Under the pieces are notes generated by a model. That model did not search any database. It saw nothing but the letters and a program-made list of their open reading frames with translations, and had not been told where the DNA came from. Source: CAVVNN01 sp963838035 (GTDB lineage: Bacteria > Actinomycetota > Thermoleophilia > Solirubrobacterales > 70-9). Taken from it: a DNA stretch of 64,000 bases. The position numbers were made by a program, and so were the translations under genes. How positions within the stretch are numbered: position 1 is the first letter of the stretch; each line of letters begins with the position of its first letter. The DNA lies in the NCBI GenBank assembly GCA_963838035.1, contig CAWIPM010000007.1, forward strand, positions 71,974 to 135,973, read 5' to 3'. This document shows, piece after piece, positions 37,636 to 48,431 of the stretch.

Positions 37636-38724
37636 CTAACCCCCTAGGCGCCCCGGAAGCGAGCGCAGGAAGGTTTCGAGCGTCTGGCGATAGATGTCCA
37701 GCGAGGAGATCGATACCCACTCCTCGGGGCCGTGATGTCCTTCCCCGACCGGGCCGAACTCGACCGCCGGCACCCCCACCCGCAGGAAGGAGACCGCGTC
37801 GGAGGCGCCGTCGCGCCCGACGCTCATCGGCTCCCCGTCGTGGTGGGCGGCCGCAGCCTCGCGCAGCCCCAGCACAAACGCGGAGTCGCGCTCGACGACC
37901 GCCGGCGGCCTGGAGAACAGCGGCTCCACCTCGGTCCCGGCGATCCCGCGCACCTCCTCCAGCAGATCGGCCGGATCCTGATCGGGCAGGTAGCGGATGT
38001 CGACGTCGATCGCGCATCGGTCGGGCACCTTGTTGAGCGCGTCCCCACCCATGATCCGGCCGAGGTTGATCGAGGGGCGGTCGAAGAGCTCGGAGCTGTG
38101 CCGTGCAAACGGTAGCGACTCGATGCTGCGGAAAACGTCGAGTGCGGCCAGCACCGCGTTGTCGCCCAGCCACGGGGTGGCGCCGTGGGCGGCGGTGCCG
38201 CCGACGAAGAGCCGCACCGCCAGCACCCCCTTCGCCTCGACTCCGATGTGAAGGTCGGTCGGCTCGCCGGTGATCGCGAAGTCGCCGGTGAAGCCGCTGT
38301 CGACGAGGTGGTCGCTGCCGCGCTCGGCCTCCTCCTCGGACTCCTCGTCGCCGACGATCCCAAGTCGAACCCGCACCTCGTCCTGGTCGCGCATCGCCGC
38401 GACGGTGAGCAGCATCGCCGCCAGCGCACCCTTCATGTCGTAGGCGCCCCGGCCGTAGAGGCGGTCGCCCTCGACCCTGGGGTCGAACTGGCCGGCCCTG
38501 CCCGGCACCACGTCGAGGTGCCCGTGCAGGACGACGGTCGTCGCATCCTCGGGGCCGACCTCGGCCCGGATCACCGGCAGCCCCCGCACCTCGTCGCGGC
38601 CGGCATCGATCCCCCGCGCCTCCAACCAGCCCTTGACGAACCCCGCCGCCTCGGAGACGGCCTCCGGGCTGGAGGTGTCGTAGCCGATCAGCCGCGTGGT
38701 GAGGGCTACCAGCTCCTCGCTCAT
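37636..38724 (-). CDS. M20-family metallopeptidase (ArgE/DapE/ACY1 type)
   Basis: A 362-residue zinc hydrolase. Metal ligands: His in VVLHGHLDVVPG, Asp in GRGAYDMKGA, Glu in IVGDEESEEEAE and a second His in GEGHHGPEEWVS. The dimerisation (lid) domain runs about residues 175-285. It removes an acyl group or an N-terminal residue from a small substrate such as acetylornithine or succinyl-diaminopimelate; which one is not decided. The start overlaps atpC in ATGA, so it is the tail of the ATP synthase transcript. Confidence 0.88.
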   Translation of the reverse strand: MSEELVALTTRLIGYDTSSPEAVSEAAGFVKGWLEARGIDAGRDEVRGLPVIRAEVGPEDATTVVLHGHLDVVPGRAGQFDPRVEGDRLYGRGAYDMKGALAAMLLTVAAMRDQDEVRVRLGIVGDEESEEEAERGSDHLVDSGFTGDFAITGEPTDLHIGVEAKGVLAVRLFVGGTAAHGATPWLGDNAVLAALDVFRSIESLPFARHSSELFDRPSINLGRIMGGDALNKVPDRCAIDVDIRYLPDQDPADLLEEVRGIAGTEVEPLFSRPPAVVERDSAFVLGLREAAAAHHDGEPMSVGRDGASDAVSFLRVGVPAVEFGPVGEGHHGPEEWVSISSLDIYRQTLETFLRSLPGRLGG

Positions 38725-39134
38725 CCCCGAGCGATATGCAGGAACGCTTCCGCCCGGTCGCGGTCCTTCAGCGCCCGCGCCCGTTTGCCGCTGCCCGCCT
38801 CGCTGTCGCCGAGGCGCTGCTCGGCGTCGGCAAGCTGCTCCCTCAGCGCGGCGGCGTCGAGCTGCTCGGGGTCGATCGCCTCCTCGAGCAGCAGCCGGGC
38901 GCGGTTGCCGAAGACCTGCATCCAACCGTGCGCCTGCGCGTAGCGCACCGTCTCGGCGTCGGTTACGTGAAGGCGCAGCTCTGCCGGGCGCAGCGCGGCC
39001 AGCAGCGGCGCGTGGTTGGCGAGGATGCCGACCTCGCCGACCGCGGTCCGGGTCGAGACCTGCCGCACTTCGCCGCTGAAGACCTGACCCTCGGGGGTGA
39101 GGACCTCAACGTCGAGTTTGTGCTCGGCGGCCAA
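38721..39134 (-). CDS. atpC: ATP synthase epsilon subunit
   Basis: A 137-residue central-stalk subunit that links rotor and catalysis and can inhibit hydrolysis. The N-terminal beta-sandwich is LDVEVLTPEGQVFSGEVRQV, GEVGILANHAPLLAALRPA. The C-terminal helical hairpin is EQLDAAALREQLADAEQRL. Ten bp behind atpD. Confidence 0.95.
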   Translation of the reverse strand: MAAEHKLDVEVLTPEGQVFSGEVRQVSTRTAVGEVGILANHAPLLAALRPAELRLHVTDAETVRYAQAHGWMQVFGNRARLLLEEAIDPEQLDAAALREQLADAEQRLGDSEAGSGKRARALKDRDRAEAFLHIARG

Positions 39135-39144
39135 CGTCGGCTCC

Positions 39145-40563
39145 CTAGGCGGCCGCAGCCGCCCCGGCGTCCGCGGTGACCTGGTCGATCGAGCCCTTCA
39201 TGTAGAAGGCGCCCTCCGGCAGTTCGTCGTGGACGCCGTCGAGGATCTCGCGGAAGCCGCGCACCGTCTCCGTCACCGACACGTACTCGCCACTGCGGCC
39301 GGTGAACTGCTCGGCGACGAAGAACGGCTGCGAGAGGAAGCGCTCGATCTTGCGCGCGCGGGAGACCGTCTGCTTGTCCTCGTCGGAGAGCTCGTCGATG
39401 CCGAGGATCGCGATGATGTCCTGCAGCTCCTTGTAGCGCTGCAGGACTTCCTGGACCTCGGTCGCTGTGCGGTAGTGCTCCTCGCCGAGGATGTCGGGCT
39501 TGAGGATGGTCGAGGTCGAGTCGAGCGGGTCGACCGCCGGATAGATCCCCTTCTCCGAGATCGCCCGCGAGAGCGTGGTGGTCGCGTTGAGATGCGTGAA
39601 CACCGAGGCCGGCGCCGGATCCGTGAGGTCGTCCGCGGGCACGTAGATCGCCTGCACCGAGGTGACCGACCCGCGCTGGGTCGAGGTGATCCGCTCCTGC
39701 AGTTCACCCATCTCCGTCTCCAGGGTCGGCTGGTAGCCGACCGCCGAGGGCATCCGGCCCAGCAGGGCCGAGACCTCGGAGCCCGCCTGGACGAAGCGGA
39801 AGATGTTGTCGACGAAGAGCAGCACGTCCTGGCCGCCCTGCTCGCGGAAGTATTCGGCCATCGTCAGGCCTGAGAGCGCGACGCGGAGGCGGGCGCCCGG
39901 CGGCTCGTTCATCTGGCCGAAGACGAGCATCGTCTTGTCGATCACTCCCGACTCTTTCATCTCGATCCAGAGGTCGTTCCCCTCGCGGGAGCGCTCGCCG
40001 ACGCCGCAGAAGGCCGAGAGCCCTTCGTGTTCCTCGCCGATGCTGCGGATCAGCTCCTGGATCAGGACGGTCTTGCCGACTCCGGCGCCGCCGAACAACC
40101 CGACCTTGCCGCCCTTCGCGTACGGGGCGAGGAGGTCGATCACCTTGATCCCGGTCTCGAGGATCTCCTGGGTCGGGGCGAGGTCGGAAACCTGGGGGGC
40201 GGGGCGATGGATTGGCCAGCGCTCCTCGGTCTGCACAGGCTCGCCGAGGTCGATCGGATCGCCGAGCAGGTTGAAGATGCGGCCCAGGGTCGCCTCGCCG
40301 ACCGGGACCGTGATCGGGCCGCCGGTGTCGATCACCCTGTCGCCGCGCTGGAGCCCGTCGGTGGCGTCCATCGCCACCGTGCGCACGCGGTCGTCGCCGA
40401 GGTGCTGCTGCACCTCGCAGACCAGCTCCGTCGCCTCGCGGTCCTCGTCGCCGGCCATCTCGATCTTCACCGCCGAGTAGATCCCCGGCAGCTTGTCGGG
40501 GAAGACCGCGTCGACGACGACGCCGGTCACCTGCTCGACCCGTCCTACGTTTGTCTCAGACAT
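39145..40563 (-). CDS. atpD: ATP synthase beta subunit
   Basis: A 472-residue catalytic F1 subunit. P-loop GGAGVGKTVLIQEL, catalytic Glu in GVGERSREGNDLWIEM, DELSEED-type segment as DELSDEDKQTVSRARKI, and the Walker B region DVLLFVDNIFRF. The ATG at 40563 is preferred over the upstream in-frame start at 40605. Last 8 residues are Ala-rich. Confidence 0.97.
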   Translation of the reverse strand: MSETNVGRVEQVTGVVVDAVFPDKLPGIYSAVKIEMAGDEDREATELVCEVQQHLGDDRVRTVAMDATDGLQRGDRVIDTGGPITVPVGEATLGRIFNLLGDPIDLGEPVQTEERWPIHRPAPQVSDLAPTQEILETGIKVIDLLAPYAKGGKVGLFGGAGVGKTVLIQELIRSIGEEHEGLSAFCGVGERSREGNDLWIEMKESGVIDKTMLVFGQMNEPPGARLRVALSGLTMAEYFREQGGQDVLLFVDNIFRFVQAGSEVSALLGRMPSAVGYQPTLETEMGELQERITSTQRGSVTSVQAIYVPADDLTDPAPASVFTHLNATTTLSRAISEKGIYPAVDPLDSTSTILKPDILGEEHYRTATEVQEVLQRYKELQDIIAILGIDELSDEDKQTVSRARKIERFLSQPFFVAEQFTGRSGEYVSVTETVRGFREILDGVHDELPEGAFYMKGSIDQVTADAGAAAAA

Positions 40564-40597
40564 TGGTTCCTTTGGCTCGCTCAAACATAAATTTCGC

Positions 40598-41518
40598 TCA
40601 TCCAAGCGCCTCGGCGCCGGCGACTACCTCGAGGATCTCCTGCGTGATCTCCGCCTGCCTGGCCCGGTTCATCTCCAGGGTCAGGTCGTCCATCATCGTC
40701 TGCGCGTTCTCGGCGGCGCTGCGCATCGCGGTCATCCGAGCTCCCAGCTCCGAGGCGGCGGACTCCAGCAGCGCCCTGTACACCGAGATGTTCACGTACT
40801 CGGGGATGAGTTCGGCGAGCAGCTCCTCCGCGTCGGGCTCATAGACCCAGAGCGCCCTGCTGTGGGCCCTCTCTATCTCGGTCTCCTCCGCCTCCTCTTC
40901 CTCCTCCTCGACCCCCGCGCCGATCACGTCGGCCTGCTGCAGCGGCAGCAGGGTCTGGCGCCAGACGTGCTGGGTCAGCGGCGAGACGTAGCGGTTGTAG
41001 ATCAGCTCGACCCGGTCGAGCTCCCCGTCGACGTAGCGGGCGGTCAGCTCCTCGCCGATCTCGCGGGCGTTGGCGAAGGCAGGCCGGTCGGTGAAGCCGA
41101 CGTAGGAGGTTCGGACATCCTCCTTGCGGAAGGTCAGCGCCGAGACGCCCTTGCGACCGACGGCGGAGAAGACGGCCTCGGCACCCCGCTCGCGCACCTC
41201 GCTGCGAAGGCGCAGGCCGTCGCGGATGATGTTCGTGTTGAAGGCGCCGGCGAGGCCGCGGTCGCCGGTGACGAGGACGATGCCGACCCGCTTCACCTCT
41301 TCGCGCTCGACCAGCACGGGCACGCGCGGGATCCCGCCCGCCTGCTCGGCTGCGCGGCGGGTGAGCTTGCGCATCCCCTGCGCGTAGGGGCGCATCGCGT
41401 CGATCCGCTGCTCGGCCCGGCGCAGGCGCGCCGCGGCAACCATCTCCATCGCCCGCGTGATCTTGTTGATGTTCTTGATCGACGCGATTCGGTTCTTGAC
41501 GTCCTTCTGGCTGGCCAT
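40598..41518 (-). CDS. atpG: ATP synthase gamma subunit
   Basis: A 306-residue rotor shaft of F1. The N-terminal coiled coil is RIASIKNINKITRAMEMVAA, the Rossmann core is VLVTGDRGLAGAFNTNIIR, and the C-terminal helix is NAQTMMDDLTLEMNRARQAE. An acidic insertion (EEEEEAEETE) lies at about residues 190-200. It is separated from atpA by an unusually long 153-bp gap. Confidence 0.95.
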   Translation of the reverse strand: MASQKDVKNRIASIKNINKITRAMEMVAAARLRRAEQRIDAMRPYAQGMRKLTRRAAEQAGGIPRVPVLVEREEVKRVGIVLVTGDRGLAGAFNTNIIRDGLRLRSEVRERGAEAVFSAVGRKGVSALTFRKEDVRTSYVGFTDRPAFANAREIGEELTARYVDGELDRVELIYNRYVSPLTQHVWRQTLLPLQQADVIGAGVEEEEEEAEETEIERAHSRALWVYEPDAEELLAELIPEYVNISVYRALLESAASELGARMTAMRSAAENAQTMMDDLTLEMNRARQAEITQEILEVVAGAEALG

Positions 41519-41584
41519 ATCTCTGCTCTCAGCTTCCGGCGCAGGGGGTCGTCAACCGGGCACGCGCCTGCCGGGGGGTGGCAT

Positions 41585-41651
41585 CGATTTGGGCGACAAC
41601 CCCGAGCAGGCGGCGCCAGCCGCCCACGCAGCGGGTGGTGGAGCCAAATCG
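41585..41651. repeat. Nested inverted repeats between atpA and atpG
   Basis: cgatttgg (41585-41592) and ccaaatcg (41644-41651) form an 8-bp inverted repeat. Inside it a GC-rich hairpin, ggcggc-gcca-gccgcc, spans 41609-41624. The gap of 153 bp is far longer than the other gaps within this operon. The structure could affect processing or relative expression of the downstream genes. Confidence 0.45.
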
Positions 41652-41671
41652 GTGACAGGACCCGCCGGCCC

Positions 41672-43303
<1,632 letters not shown>

Positions 43304-43322
43304 TGGTGCTCTCTATGCCTCC

Positions 43323-43856
43323 TTACGCCGCTCGGGCGACGCTCTTTCGAAGTTTCTCCAAGCGAGCGCGGATGCTCGCGTCGAGGACCATGTTTCCGAC
43401 CTGCAGGACGACGCCGCCGAGGATGCCCTCGTCGACCCGGCTCGCCAGCTCGACCTCCTGGCCGGTCTGACGCCCGATCTCCTCGCCGATCTTCGCGACC
43501 ACCGCGGGGTCCAGCTCCACCGCGCTGGTGACGGTCACGTCGATCCGCCTGTTCTCGTGCTTCCACATCTCCTCGAGCCGGCGGCTGATGCGGAAGATCT
43601 CCGACATCCGGTGCTTCTCGATCAGCAGCTCGAGGAAGTTGAGGAGCTCGGGGTCGGCGCCGCTGACCGCGCGCTTCAGGCCCTCGGCCTTCTCGGTCGA
43701 GGAGAAGTGGGGGCTGAAGAAGAAGACCTGCAGCTCGCGGGCGGAGCCGAGCGCGTCGGCGAACTGGGCCAGCTCCTCGCGGACCGCGTCGAGCTTGCCC
43801 TTCTCCCGGGCGACGTCGAAGAGCGCCTCCGCGTATACGTGAGCTGCGTCCGGCAC
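43323..43856 (-). CDS. atpH: ATP synthase delta subunit
   Basis: A 177-residue peripheral-stalk subunit (OSCP). N-terminal six-helix domain (AHVYAEALFDVAREKGKLDA) and the C-terminal conserved stretch VDEGILGGVVLQVGNMVLDA. Three bp behind atpF. Confidence 0.94.
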   Translation of the reverse strand: MPDAAHVYAEALFDVAREKGKLDAVREELAQFADALGSARELQVFFFSPHFSSTEKAEGLKRAVSGADPELLNFLELLIEKHRMSEIFRISRRLEEMWKHENRRIDVTVTSAVELDPAVVAKIGEEIGRQTGQEVELASRVDEGILGGVVLQVGNMVLDASIRARLEKLRKSVARAA

Positions 43857-43859
43857 GGG

Positions 43860-44429
43860 CTAGTTCTCCGACCCCGAGAGGCTCGTGAAGTCGACCTCGC
43901 TCAGGGCCTCCTCGACCAGCCGGCGCTGGTCGTCGGCGGTGAGCGCCTTGCGCGTCACCTTCTCGGTGGCGAGCACGGTGAGGTCGGCGACCTCCTTGCG
44001 GATCTGCTCCAGCGAGCGCCGCGTCTCGGCCTCGATGTCGCGCTTAGCCGCCGCGACCAGCTCCTCGCGCTTCTCCTTCCCGGCGGCGGTCGCCTCGGCC
44101 TCCGCCGTATCGGCGGCCTTGCGGGCGCGGGCCATGATGTCGTCGGCCTGCTCGCGCGCCTCGGAGAGGCGCGCCCGGTACTCCTCGAGCAGCTCGTCGG
44201 ATTCGCGCCGCTGGCGCTCCGCCGCATCGATCGACTCGCTGATCGCCTTTGCGCGCCGGTCGAGCGCCTCCTGGATTTTCGGGAAGGCGACCTTGCTCAG
44301 CACCCACATCGTGAACAGGAACAGGACCAGCGTCCAGATCATCAGGCCGAGGCCCGGCGAGACCAGGAAGCTGCCTCCCCCCTTCTCGGCGGCGAGCGGC
44401 AAGGCTGCTATGTGCCCGAGCAACGCCAT
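43860..44429 (-). CDS. atpF: ATP synthase b subunit
   Basis: A 189-residue peripheral stalk. One N-terminal helix (LGLMIWTLVLFLFTMWVLS) followed by a long Ala/Arg/Glu-rich coiled coil that dimerises and reaches the delta subunit. The short N-terminal stretch before the helix is GHIAALPLAAEKGG. Confidence 0.94.
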   Translation of the reverse strand: MALLGHIAALPLAAEKGGGSFLVSPGLGLMIWTLVLFLFTMWVLSKVAFPKIQEALDRRAKAISESIDAAERQRRESDELLEEYRARLSEAREQADDIMARARKAADTAEAEATAAGKEKREELVAAAKRDIEAETRRSLEQIRKEVADLTVLATEKVTRKALTADDQRRLVEEALSEVDFTSLSGSEN

Positions 44430-44433
44430 CGGC

Positions 44434-44700
44434 CTAGAGGAAGAAGGCGATCAGGCCGAAGATGAACGTGTAGAAGGCGACGGCCTCGGTAAGCGCGAAG
44501 CCGAGCCAGCGGATGCTCTGCAGCTCGTCTTTCATCTCGGGCTGGCGGGCGACGGACTCGATCTCCTTACCGAAGATGAAGCCGATGCCGATGCCGGCGC
44601 CGATCGAGCCGAGGCCGGCGCCGACGCCGAGCGCGATCGCCTTGCCGGCCTTTTCCACGCCTTCGTCGGAGATGGCGGCGACGACAGGGGACAGATCCAT
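44434..44700 (-). CDS. atpE: ATP synthase c subunit
   Basis: An 88-residue rotor-ring proteolipid of two helices. Gly-rich helix 1 is GAGLGSIGAGIGIGFIFG, polar loop ARQPEM, and helix 2 carries the proton-binding Glu in FALTEAVAFYTFIFGLI. The ATG at 44700 is chosen; the open frame continues upstream but there it is antisense to atpB coding. No extra Na+-type Gln/Ser/Thr ligand set is obvious, which favours H+ coupling. Confidence 0.95.
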   Translation of the reverse strand: MDLSPVVAAISDEGVEKAGKAIALGVGAGLGSIGAGIGIGFIFGKEIESVARQPEMKDELQSIRWLGFALTEAVAFYTFIFGLIAFFL

Positions 44701-44717
44701 TGAACGGGGCTCCTTTT

Positions 44718-45626
44718 CTAGTGGCTGGCGGAGGTTGCTCCGCCGAGGTAGATGGCGGTGAGGGTCGAGAAGATAAACGCCTGCAGCGTCGCGATAAGCC
44801 CGACCTCCAGCACGAAGAAGAAGAAGGCGAGCGGGAAGGTGAGGGCGCCGAGCGCCGCGATGCCGAGCAGTACGGCGAGCCCGCCGCCCATGAAGAGCAG
44901 CAGCAGGTGGCCGGCGAGGATGTTGGCGAAGAGACGCACTGAAAGCGAGATCAGGCGGGCGAAGTGGGAGATCGCCTCGATCACGAAGATGAACGCCTTG
45001 CCGATCGGGTTCATCTCCTCCAGCCCAGGGGGGAGCCAGCTTCGCAGGTAGGCGATGAAGCCCTTGGCCCGGATCCCTTCGAAGTGGTAGGAGAGCCAGA
45101 CGACCAGGGTCAGCACCAGGGGGATCGAGAGGTTCGCCGTCGCCGCATAGATCGCGAAAGCCGGAACCTGCAGGCCGAAGACCGTGATCTCGTGCTCGGT
45201 GTTGGTCGGCAGAGGCAGGAAGCCGAGCATGTTCGAGAACCAGATCCAGAAGAAGAGGGCGGCGAGGAAGGGGAACCAGCGGGCTGCCATCGGGGCGTCG
45301 AGGTTGCCGCCCGTGATGTTGTTCTTGGTCAGGTCGTAGGCGACCTCGATCGCCGTCTGCACCCGGTTCGGCTTCTGGTGCATGCGGCGTGAGATCCAGA
45401 CCATCGTGATCATCGTCAGGGCGCTGGCCAGGACCAGGTAGAGAACCGCCTTGTTGATGCTGAGGTCGACGCCCGCGAGATGGATCGAAACCCACGGTTC
45501 GAGCTTGAACTCGTTCTGCGGTTGGAAGGATTCGTTCTTGCCGGCGTTGCCGAAGATCAGCAGCATCAGGATCGCGATCGCGAAATAGGCGCCGATCCCG
45601 ATCAGGACTTTGGACCGCGTCTTCAC
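44718..45626 (-). CDS. atpB: ATP synthase a subunit
   Basis: A 302-residue F0 stator channel. Five to six helices are visible, and the essential Arg lies in LSLSVRLFANILAGHLLLLF. The N-terminal part includes WISRRMHQKPNRVQTAIEVA and ITGGNLDAPMAARWFPF. The start overlaps atpI in ATGA. Confidence 0.96.
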   Translation of the reverse strand: MKTRSKVLIGIGAYFAIAILMLLIFGNAGKNESFQPQNEFKLEPWVSIHLAGVDLSINKAVLYLVLASALTMITMVWISRRMHQKPNRVQTAIEVAYDLTKNNITGGNLDAPMAARWFPFLAALFFWIWFSNMLGFLPLPTNTEHEITVFGLQVPAFAIYAATANLSIPLVLTLVVWLSYHFEGIRAKGFIAYLRSWLPPGLEEMNPIGKAFIFVIEAISHFARLISLSVRLFANILAGHLLLLFMGGGLAVLLGIAALGALTFPLAFFFFVLEVGLIATLQAFIFSTLTAIYLGGATSASH

Positions 45627-45997
45627 GAGATCCCCTGCCCTTCGGGCTCGAACAGGTGGGCAAGCCCCTGCGCGGCGAAGGAGATCGTGAACAGCGCGAG
45701 GACGAGGAATGCGGCGGCGAGCCCTGCCTGCCGTTCGGCCAAGCCGACGAGCAGCACGGCCGTCGCCATCAACCAGACTCGGCCGAGGGTCGTCGCGGCG
45801 ACGATCCCCATCGCTTTTTGGCGATTTCCGGACGAGAGCTCGCGCTGGGCGCGCCGTGCCGCGATCGTCTGGATGCCACGCTGGGCAAGCCAGGCGGCCG
45901 CACCCACGGCGTAGCCGAGCATGGGGAGACCGCCGAGCAGGAAGACTGCGAGCGCGGCGGCCAGCGCAATGAGGTCGACGTACTTGGGAGGAGACAT
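45623..45997 (-). CDS. atpI: AtpI-like small membrane protein
   Basis: A 124-residue protein with four hydrophobic segments (LIALAAALAVFLLGGLPMLG, AVGAAAWLAQ, TLGRVWLMATAVLLVGLAE, AAAFLVLALFTISFAAQGL). Its position directly before atpB matches AtpI/UncI, a proposed assembly factor for the c ring. Sequence similarity alone would not prove this. Confidence 0.65.
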   Translation of the reverse strand: MSPPKYVDLIALAAALAVFLLGGLPMLGYAVGAAAWLAQRGIQTIAARRAQRELSSGNRQKAMGIVAATTLGRVWLMATAVLLVGLAERQAGLAAAFLVLALFTISFAAQGLAHLFEPEGQGIS

Positions 45998-46092
45998 AAA
46001 ATCCGCCCTGCTCGGGCCGAGCGGGCGGATGGGCGACTATATCCGAACGACCCCCGGAACCGCGTTGCAGAGCCAGTTCGTGAGCCTTGCCA

Positions 46093-47220
46093 CTACCTCC
46101 CCGCCCGATCGAGCTGGTCCAGCTCGATCGCCTCGAACTCGCCGGTCTCGGGATTGATCCGCCCCCGTCTCAGCTTGAGGATCTCGAGCACGTAGATGAG
46201 GTAGACGCTGGAGGCGACCGCGGCCAGCCCGAAGGCGACCATCACCGCGGTCCAGAGGGTGTTGAAGTGGCCGTGGTTGTCGCTGTAGGGAACAAAGCGA
46301 AGGGCGAGGGCGAGGGCGGCCAGGACCAGGGTCCAGCCGTAGAGATAGGCCAGCGTGCGGCGCTGAGAGAAGCCGATGTTGGCCATCCGGTGGTGGAAAT
46401 GCCAGCTGTCCGCCTGGTAGATCGGCTGCCGGTATTTGAGCCGCTTCGCGACCACGAAGCCGGAGTCGAGGATCGGGACGGCGAGCACGACCAGGGGAAA
46501 GACCAGGGCGACGACAGCGTTCGTCTTCAGCGCGCCCTGCACCGAGGCAGTCGCCAGGAGGTAGCCGAGCAGGTTGGAGCCGGTGTCCCCCATGAAGCTG
46601 GACGCGGGAGGGAAGCCATGGCGGAGGAAGCCGAGGGCGCCGCCGGCCGTGAGAGCCGCCAACACCCCGGCCGCGTTTCTTTCCAGAGACAGCGCGATCG
46701 CGGCGAGGGCGATCGCGGCGATCGTGCAGACCCCGGCGGCGAGCCCGTCGACGCCGTCGATGAAGTTGATCACGTTGACCACGAAGACGATCCCGAGCAC
46801 GGTCAGCGGATAGGCGAGCCAGCCAAGGCCGAAGCCCCCCAGGAAGGGGAGGGTGAGGTTGTCGACACGCACCCCGGCGAGGACCGGGATCGTCGCCGCG
46901 CCGAGTTGGCCGAGCAGCTTCGGCAGCGCCGAGAGGCCGCGCACATCGTCCACCACCCCCACGGCGGCAATTGCTGCCGCACCGAGCAAGATCGAACGGC
47001 TCTCCCCGTCGGACGGCAGCCAGAGCCAGCCGGCGACCTCGATCCCGGCGAAGATCGCCAGGCCCGAGAGGCGCGGCATCGGCCTGTCGTGCAGCCCCCG
47101 CTCCTTCGGTTGGTCGATCGCGTCGATCCGGTACGCCAGCCGCTCGGCGTACGGAACCAGCAGCCAGGCGATCGCGGCGGCTACGAGGAAGGCGAGGACG
47201 GCATCGGTTGTCGCGGCCAT
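46093..47220 (-). CDS. wecA: WecA/TagO-type undecaprenyl-phosphate sugar-1-phosphate transferase
   Basis: A 375-residue polytopic membrane enzyme that starts lipid-linked glycopolymer synthesis. Motifs: RGLHDRPMPRLSGLAIF, GVVDDVRGLSALPK (Asp pair), VNVINFIDGVDGLAAG, FMGDTGSNLLGYLLA and the His motif DSWHFHHRMAN. The ATG at 47220 starts the first helix; earlier in-frame residues are not family-like. With the DUF354 gene upstream and LCP, ugd and manC genes downstream of the ATP synthase genes it suggests one wall-polymer pathway. Confidence 0.92.
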   Translation of the reverse strand: MAATTDAVLAFLVAAAIAWLLVPYAERLAYRIDAIDQPKERGLHDRPMPRLSGLAIFAGIEVAGWLWLPSDGESRSILLGAAAIAAVGVVDDVRGLSALPKLLGQLGAATIPVLAGVRVDNLTLPFLGGFGLGWLAYPLTVLGIVFVVNVINFIDGVDGLAAGVCTIAAIALAAIALSLERNAAGVLAALTAGGALGFLRHGFPPASSFMGDTGSNLLGYLLATASVQGALKTNAVVALVFPLVVLAVPILDSGFVVAKRLKYRQPIYQADSWHFHHRMANIGFSQRRTLAYLYGWTLVLAALALALRFVPYSDNHGHFNTLWTAVMVAFGLAAVASSVYLIYVLEILKLRRGRINPETGEFEAIELDQLDRAGR

Positions 47221-47257
47221 TTCGCGGTGCCCGTTAATGAGTGCGGGCGCGCCCAGG

Positions 47258-48274
47258 CTACTCGACGGTTTCGACGGCCCCAAGCGCCCCCTCGACCAGG
47301 ACGGTCGGATCGCGCGGGTGCAGCACGCCGATCGGGGACTCGCGCTTGCGCAGCGGCAGCTCCGCGGGGTCGGCAAGAACCCGGAGGCGCCCCGCGGCGA
47401 TCAGCGCCTCGTCGACCCCTCCCATCCGGCCGCTGAAGGTGGTGAAGACCGGCGTGCCGAGGGCCACCGCCTCGCGGTTCATCGTCCCCCCCGCGCTGAC
47501 CACGAGGTCGGCGAAGGCGATCAGGCTCTGGGCGTCGATCGCCTGCTTCGGCACGATCAGGTTGGCGGCGCCCATCGCTCTCACCACGGCGCCCTGCTCC
47601 TCGGTGCGAGGGATCACCACCGCCTGCGCCTCGGGAGCTTCGGCGAGGCGGCGGATCGTCGCGCCGTAGAGGTCGTTGCGGGCGTGGTACTCGGAGGTCT
47701 CGGGCGGGGGGCGGACGACGACCAGCACCCTCTCGCGATCCAGCCCAAGCTCGTCGAGCACCTCGGGGTCGGGCTCGAACCCGGCCAGGTAGTAATCCTC
47801 CTTCAGACCCGGGAAGCGGACCAGCTTGCGCTCCCTGGCGCCGATCCGGCGCAGCCGATCGAGCGGAATCGAGTCGGGGACCAGGATCCGCCGCGCCAAC
47901 CGGAAGCTGATTGCGCGCTGAAGCCCGGCGAACTCGTAGTCCTGCATCTGGGCCGAGGGGATGCGGAAGGCAGAGGAGACGAGCGCGAGGTCGACGGAGC
48001 CGTGCGCAAGCGCCAGGTCGGGACGCCGCCCCCAGACCAGCCGCGCCAGCCGCGACGAGCGCCCGGCCAGGGCCCAGCCCTTGCCCAGCGCCGAGGCGCC
48101 GCCGTGACCGCCCACCGTGATGTAGGGGATTCCCAGCCGCTCGAGGATCCCAAGCGTCTGCCCGTACTCCCTTGCAGTGACGAAGACCTCGTCCCCGCGC
48201 GCCTCCAACCTCTCGATAACCGGACGCAGCACCAGCGGGTGCGCGGCGGCCGTGCAATCGACCCATACTCTCAT
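47258..48274 (-). CDS. DUF354 family (GT-B-like) protein
   Basis: A 338-residue protein resembling UDP-GlcNAc epimerase/glycosyltransferase folds. It has an N-terminal MRVWVDCTAAAHPLVLRPVI, and the C-terminal nucleotide-binding part includes VVVRPPPETSEYHARND and DLVVSAGGTMNREAVALGTP. DUF354 proteins are common in archaea and envelope-polysaccharide loci. The ATG at 48274 is chosen by alignment memory; no good ribosome site is visible. Confidence 0.8.
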   Translation of the reverse strand: MRVWVDCTAAAHPLVLRPVIERLEARGDEVFVTAREYGQTLGILERLGIPYITVGGHGGASALGKGWALAGRSSRLARLVWGRRPDLALAHGSVDLALVSSAFRIPSAQMQDYEFAGLQRAISFRLARRILVPDSIPLDRLRRIGARERKLVRFPGLKEDYYLAGFEPDPEVLDELGLDRERVLVVVRPPPETSEYHARNDLYGATIRRLAEAPEAQAVVIPRTEEQGAVVRAMGAANLIVPKQAIDAQSLIAFADLVVSAGGTMNREAVALGTPVFTTFSGRMGGVDEALIAAGRLRVLADPAELPLRKRESPIGVLHPRDPTVLVEGALGAVETVE

Positions 48275-48431
48275 CGGGGGCCCGTCGCCCGCAGCGGTAG
48301 GCGCGGCGGGTCCTGTCGCATAAACGGCCACCTCCTCCGCTTCGCGTCCGGGGGCGGCCGCAACGCGCCATATCGGCGCCGCTCGCAAAGAATCAGATCG
48401 TGATGCTCGCTAATTTGGCATCCCGAATCGG

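Noticed and set aside
44434..45663. A 409-residue protein ending in the c subunit
   Set aside because: The N-terminal part is an alternate frame of atpB; the c subunit is the last 88 residues from ATG 44700.
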